Part shown: positions 62,164 to 64,000 of the stretch, one piece after another | How the letters are laid out: each line of letters begins with the position of its first letter | How positions within the stretch are numbered: position 1 is the first letter of the stretch | Origin: an uncultured Bacilli bacterium | GTDB lineage: Bacteria > Bacillota_I > Bacilli_A > RF39 > UBA660 | Length of the DNA: 64,000 bases | NCBI GenBank assembly: GCA_934176955.1 | Contig: CAKPOS010000008.1 | Span: 17,062-81,061, forward strand | Reading direction: 5' to 3' | Notes under the pieces: model-generated | What the model saw: only the letters and a program-made list of their open reading frames with translations | Database searches by the model: none | What the model was told of the DNA's origin: nothing | Made by a program: the position numbers and the translations under genes

Positions 62164-62235
62164 GTGGATGTTATTTTATTTTTAAAATTAAGTAGTTTAT
62201 TTCTATTCTTACATATAATAGAGTAGGAGGTTATT

Positions 62236-62502
62236 ATGGCATTTAGTGATAATTTTTTTAAGAAAATAGAGAAAAAAACTAGTGTTGATAAAGATACAAT
62301 TTTATCTTTAGCCAATAAGTTGCAACAAGGAAATATGAAGGATGAAGGTACTTTAAAAGAAGTGATTCATGATATTTCTAGAATTACTGGAAGAGAGGTT
62401 ACTCCTGAAAAGGAACAAAAGATAATTGATACTGTTCTTTCTAACGGAGTACCTAAGAACTTTAATCAGTATTTAGATGATGTTGAAAAAGGAAAAGATT
62501 AA
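62236..62502 (+). CDS. spoVIF: Stage VI sporulation protein F family protein
   Basis: An 88-residue basic protein: MAFSDNFFKKIEKKTSVDKD, then LSLANKLQQGNMKDEGTLKE and ITGREVTPEKEQKIIDTVL. This matches the SpoVIF family, a small protein linked to spore coat assembly in Bacillus and also found in other Firmicutes. TAGGAGGTTATT precedes the ATG. It stands near spoIVA, which supports a sporulation context. The family assignment is by pattern. Confidence 0.7.
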   Translation: MAFSDNFFKKIEKKTSVDKDTILSLANKLQQGNMKDEGTLKEVIHDISRITGREVTPEKEQKIIDTVLSNGVPKNFNQYLDDVEKGKD

Positions 62503-62534
62503 TTCTTTAAATTGATCTTTTTCTTTACAAATAA

Positions 62535-62563
62535 TTTACATTATAATTTAAGAATGATATACT
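62535..62563 (+). promoter_or_regulatory. Sigma-A-like promoter for the gene at 62593
   Basis: TTTACA (62535-62540) and TATACT (62558-62563) are 17 bases apart. Confidence 0.55.
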
Positions 62564-62592
62564 AAAAATATAGTAGATAGGAGTTGAATATT

Positions 62593-63423
62593 ATGGGTTA
62601 TATTTACCATGGTAGTACAATTAGTAATTTAAAAGTTATTGAACCTAATTCTTCAACACAAGCTGGTTCATATGTATATGGCTCACCTAATTACTTAGTT
62701 GCAGTTATTTTTTCTATTATTCAAAAAACTGATAAACCTTTTCCTTTAAAGTTTGGTTGGGATAAAGATGAAAATCTTTATCTTGCTGAAAGATTTCCAC
62801 ATCAATTTGATTCAATAAATAATATTAGTTCTAGTATTTATACTTTAAGTGAAAACGATTTTAAAGCTTTTTCTAATCATAGTGCTGGAAATAATATTGA
62901 ATTAAGAACAGATAAAGTTCAAATGGTATTAAAAGAAGATAAAATTGAAAATACTTTAGAATATTTAAGGCAACATAATGTTTGTCTTTATCCGTATTCT
63001 AAAAGAGAAAAAGTTGGTATTCCTCATTCTGATAATTATATGGTGCAAGGGGTTCTTCGAACATATACTTGGAAAATTGAAGATAATAGTACTGACAGTT
63101 ATTTGCTTGCTCAAAATTATTTAGATTACTGTAAAAGTGCATTGCCACAATATGCTAATTTAATTGATTACTATGCTGATATTATTAATAGATTGCCTAA
63201 AGATAAAAGGGAGTTATTTGTTGATTGTCTTTATGATAAGCAAAAAGAGAGATTTGATAAAAATGCTATAAAAAAATTCTTAAAAGAAAATAAAATTGAT
63301 ATAAGTAAAAATAAATCTTATTCTAAAAAGTTAGTTCCTAATGGATTTTGTTTTTATATGTTACTAGGAATAATTAGTATTGTTGGTCTTGTTTTTTTAA
63401 CTTTACTGATAAGAACAATATAA
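62593..63423 (+). CDS. Tail-anchored protein with YHGS N-terminus, possible ADP-ribosyltransferase-like fold
   Basis: A 276-residue protein with a C-terminal membrane anchor (FCFYMLLGIISIVGLVFLTL). The N-terminus MGYIYHGSTISNLKVIEPNS, then AGSYVYGSPNYLVAVIFSII, has the H-G-S/T and Y-x-S-P-x-x-x-A-x-x-F pattern seen in ART-like folds and related uncharacterised proteins. The catalytic Glu cannot be placed. NLYLAERFPHQFDSI and IYTLSENDFKAF follow. AGGAGTTGAATATT precedes the ATG at 62593; a TTG at 62584 is less likely. The terminator overlaps the stop codon. Confidence 0.5.
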   Translation: MGYIYHGSTISNLKVIEPNSSTQAGSYVYGSPNYLVAVIFSIIQKTDKPFPLKFGWDKDENLYLAERFPHQFDSINNISSSIYTLSENDFKAFSNHSAGNNIELRTDKVQMVLKEDKIENTLEYLRQHNVCLYPYSKREKVGIPHSDNYMVQGVLRTYTWKIEDNSTDSYLLAQNYLDYCKSALPQYANLIDYYADIINRLPKDKRELFVDCLYDKQKERFDKNAIKKFLKENKIDISKNKSYSKKLVPNGFCFYMLLGIISIVGLVFLTLLIRTI

Positions 63424-63452
63424 AGTTTTTTATTTTATATTGTTCTTTTTTT
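63412..63452 (+). terminator. Terminator overlapping the stop of the gene at 62593
   Basis: AGAACAATATAAA (63412-63424) pairs perfectly with TTTATATTGTTCT (63434-63446), followed by TTTTTTT. Confidence 0.9.
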
Positions 63453-63569
63453 CTGGTAAGAATATTTTTAAGTATTTTATTTTAAAAAAATGTCAAAAAT
63501 AGAGATTTATATTAATAAATAAGTAGATATTACATAGTATTAACTAGAATATGAGAAAAGGGGTATAGA

Positions 63570-63950
63570 ATGGAAAAGATTGATATTATTAAGAGTATAT
63601 CAGAACGATGTGGTGGTGATATTTATTTAGGAGTTGTTGGGGCGGTTCGTACTGGAAAGAGTACTTTTATTAAGAAATTTATGGAAACGTTAGTTATTCC
63701 TAATATTAGTGATGAATTTGAAAGAAAGAGAACTTTAGATGAACTGCCTCAATCAGCGGCTGGTAGAACGATTATGACGACCGAGCCTAAGTTTGTTCCT
63801 GCTACGGCTGCAACAATTCAGGTAGATGATTTTACAGCAAATATTAGGATGGTAGATTGTGTTGGGTATGTTATTGATGCAGCAAAAGGGTACGAAGATG
63901 ATAACGGCCCTAGAATGGTTATGACTCCGTGGGTGAGGTTGAATAAGTGA
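63570..63950 (+). CDS. spoIVA: Stage IV sporulation protein A, N-terminal part; frame interrupted
   Basis: SpoIVA is the ATPase that forms the basement layer of the spore coat, normally about 490 residues. Here the N-terminus is complete: MEKIDIIKSISERCGGDIYL, Walker A GAVRTGKSTFIKKFME (residues 24-39), DELPQSAAGRTIMTTEPKFV, DCVGYVIDAAKGYEDDNGPR. Homology stops sharply after MTPW (residue 121). Five unrelated residues (VRLNK) and TGA follow. No SpoIVA-like sequence appears in any frame of the last 68 bases. AAAAGGGGTATAGA precedes the ATG. The gene may be disrupted by an inserted element whose left end is at about 63933, be split by an intron, or be a pseudogene. Confidence 0.75.
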   Translation: MEKIDIIKSISERCGGDIYLGVVGAVRTGKSTFIKKFMETLVIPNISDEFERKRTLDELPQSAAGRTIMTTEPKFVPATAATIQVDDFTANIRMVDCVGYVIDAAKGYEDDNGPRMVMTPWVRLNK

Positions 63951-64000
63951 TACCCAAATATAAAAATAAATAAATGCCGATAAAATAAGGGCTAAAGACA
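63933..64000. other. Unexplained sequence after the SpoIVA break, possible left end of an inserted element
   Basis: The sequence begins GTGAGGTTGAATAAGTGATA and contains TGCCGATAAAATAAGGGC towards the window edge. It differs from the flanking gene in having stops in all forward frames. TGGGT (63930-63934) can pair with ACCCA (63952-63956), forming a hairpin across the junction. GTGAG is one base from the GTGYG start of group II introns, and the hairpin could be a group I P1-like stem. Neither is established. Confidence 0.35.

Noticed and set aside
1..64000. Use of TGA as tryptophan, as in mycoplasmas
   Set aside because: TGG encodes Trp in conserved positions, and TGA ends genes such as clpP. 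The standard code applies.
1..64000. CRISPR arrays, insertion sequences, tRNA or rRNA genes
   Set aside because: No regularly spaced repeats, transposase motifs, cloverleaf sequences or rRNA signatures were seen.

Overview
The window looks like a chromosome segment of a very AT-rich, low-GC Firmicute, most likely an uncultured host-associated member of the Bacilli (Erysipelotrichia/RF39-like rather than a true mycoplasma). The reasons are the helicase loaders DnaB and DnaI, a T-box leader, a type VIIb secretion locus, YugP, DUF1292 and sporulation proteins (SpoVIF, SpoIVA). TGA is used as a normal stop (for example clpP), so the standard bacterial code applies. No tRNA, rRNA, IS element or CRISPR array was seen.

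Layout. 1-5.1 kb: start of mutY, a transglutaminase-like protein, eno, a small-multidrug-export membrane protein and a second transglutaminase-like protein. 5.2-11.7 kb: a TGS-domain nucleoside kinase, clpP, two flavoproteins and a HigBA/RelE-like toxin-antitoxin pair. 11.9-24.9 kb: the minus-strand transcription/translation block secE-nusG-rplK-rplA-rplJ-rplL-(membrane protein)-DUF1292-rpoB-rpoC, with good sigma-A promoters, an L10 leader and terminators. 25-27.5 kb: an XRE regulator, an RNA-methyltransferase-like protein and an RluA-type pseudouridine synthase. 27.7-33.3 kb: dnaE and the dnaB-dnaI loader genes. 33.6-36.8 kb: a third transglutaminase-like protein, a frameshifted small gene and a degenerate RNase II/R-like protein. 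37-42.4 kb: gatC-gatA-gatB-aspS behind a T-box leader with a probable Asn specifier, apparently the indirect Asn-tRNA(Asn) pathway. 42.4-45.8 kb: a CPBP protease, galU, a sulfotransferase-like surface protein and a HIT protein. 45.9-54.8 kb: a compact type VIIb secretion locus with a CHAP hydrolase and partner on the minus strand, and EssC, a YukD/EsaB-like protein, three WXG100-like proteins and a long substrate candidate on the plus strand. 55-62.1 kb: cysS, a YugP-type protease, a pentapeptide-repeat protein, engB, an unknown gene, der and an ABC exporter. 62.2-64 kb: spoVIF, a tail-anchored unknown protein, and a spoIVA frame that breaks off after about 121 codons.

Points most worth following up: the stripped-down T7SS locus with no recognisable EssA, EssB or EsaA; the abrupt loss of SpoIVA homology at 63932/63933, which may mark an inserted element; the Asn T-box/GatCAB/AspRS operon; the toxin with a long N-terminal extension; three divergent transglutaminase-like proteins; an RNase-fold protein that seems to lack its catalytic acids; and a short inverted word (AAGTATTTT/AAAATACTT) that recurs between genes, often touching stop codons or ribosome binding sites. 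Start codons were moved from the longest frame wherever a Shine-Dalgarno sequence clearly pointed elsewhere; each case is noted.
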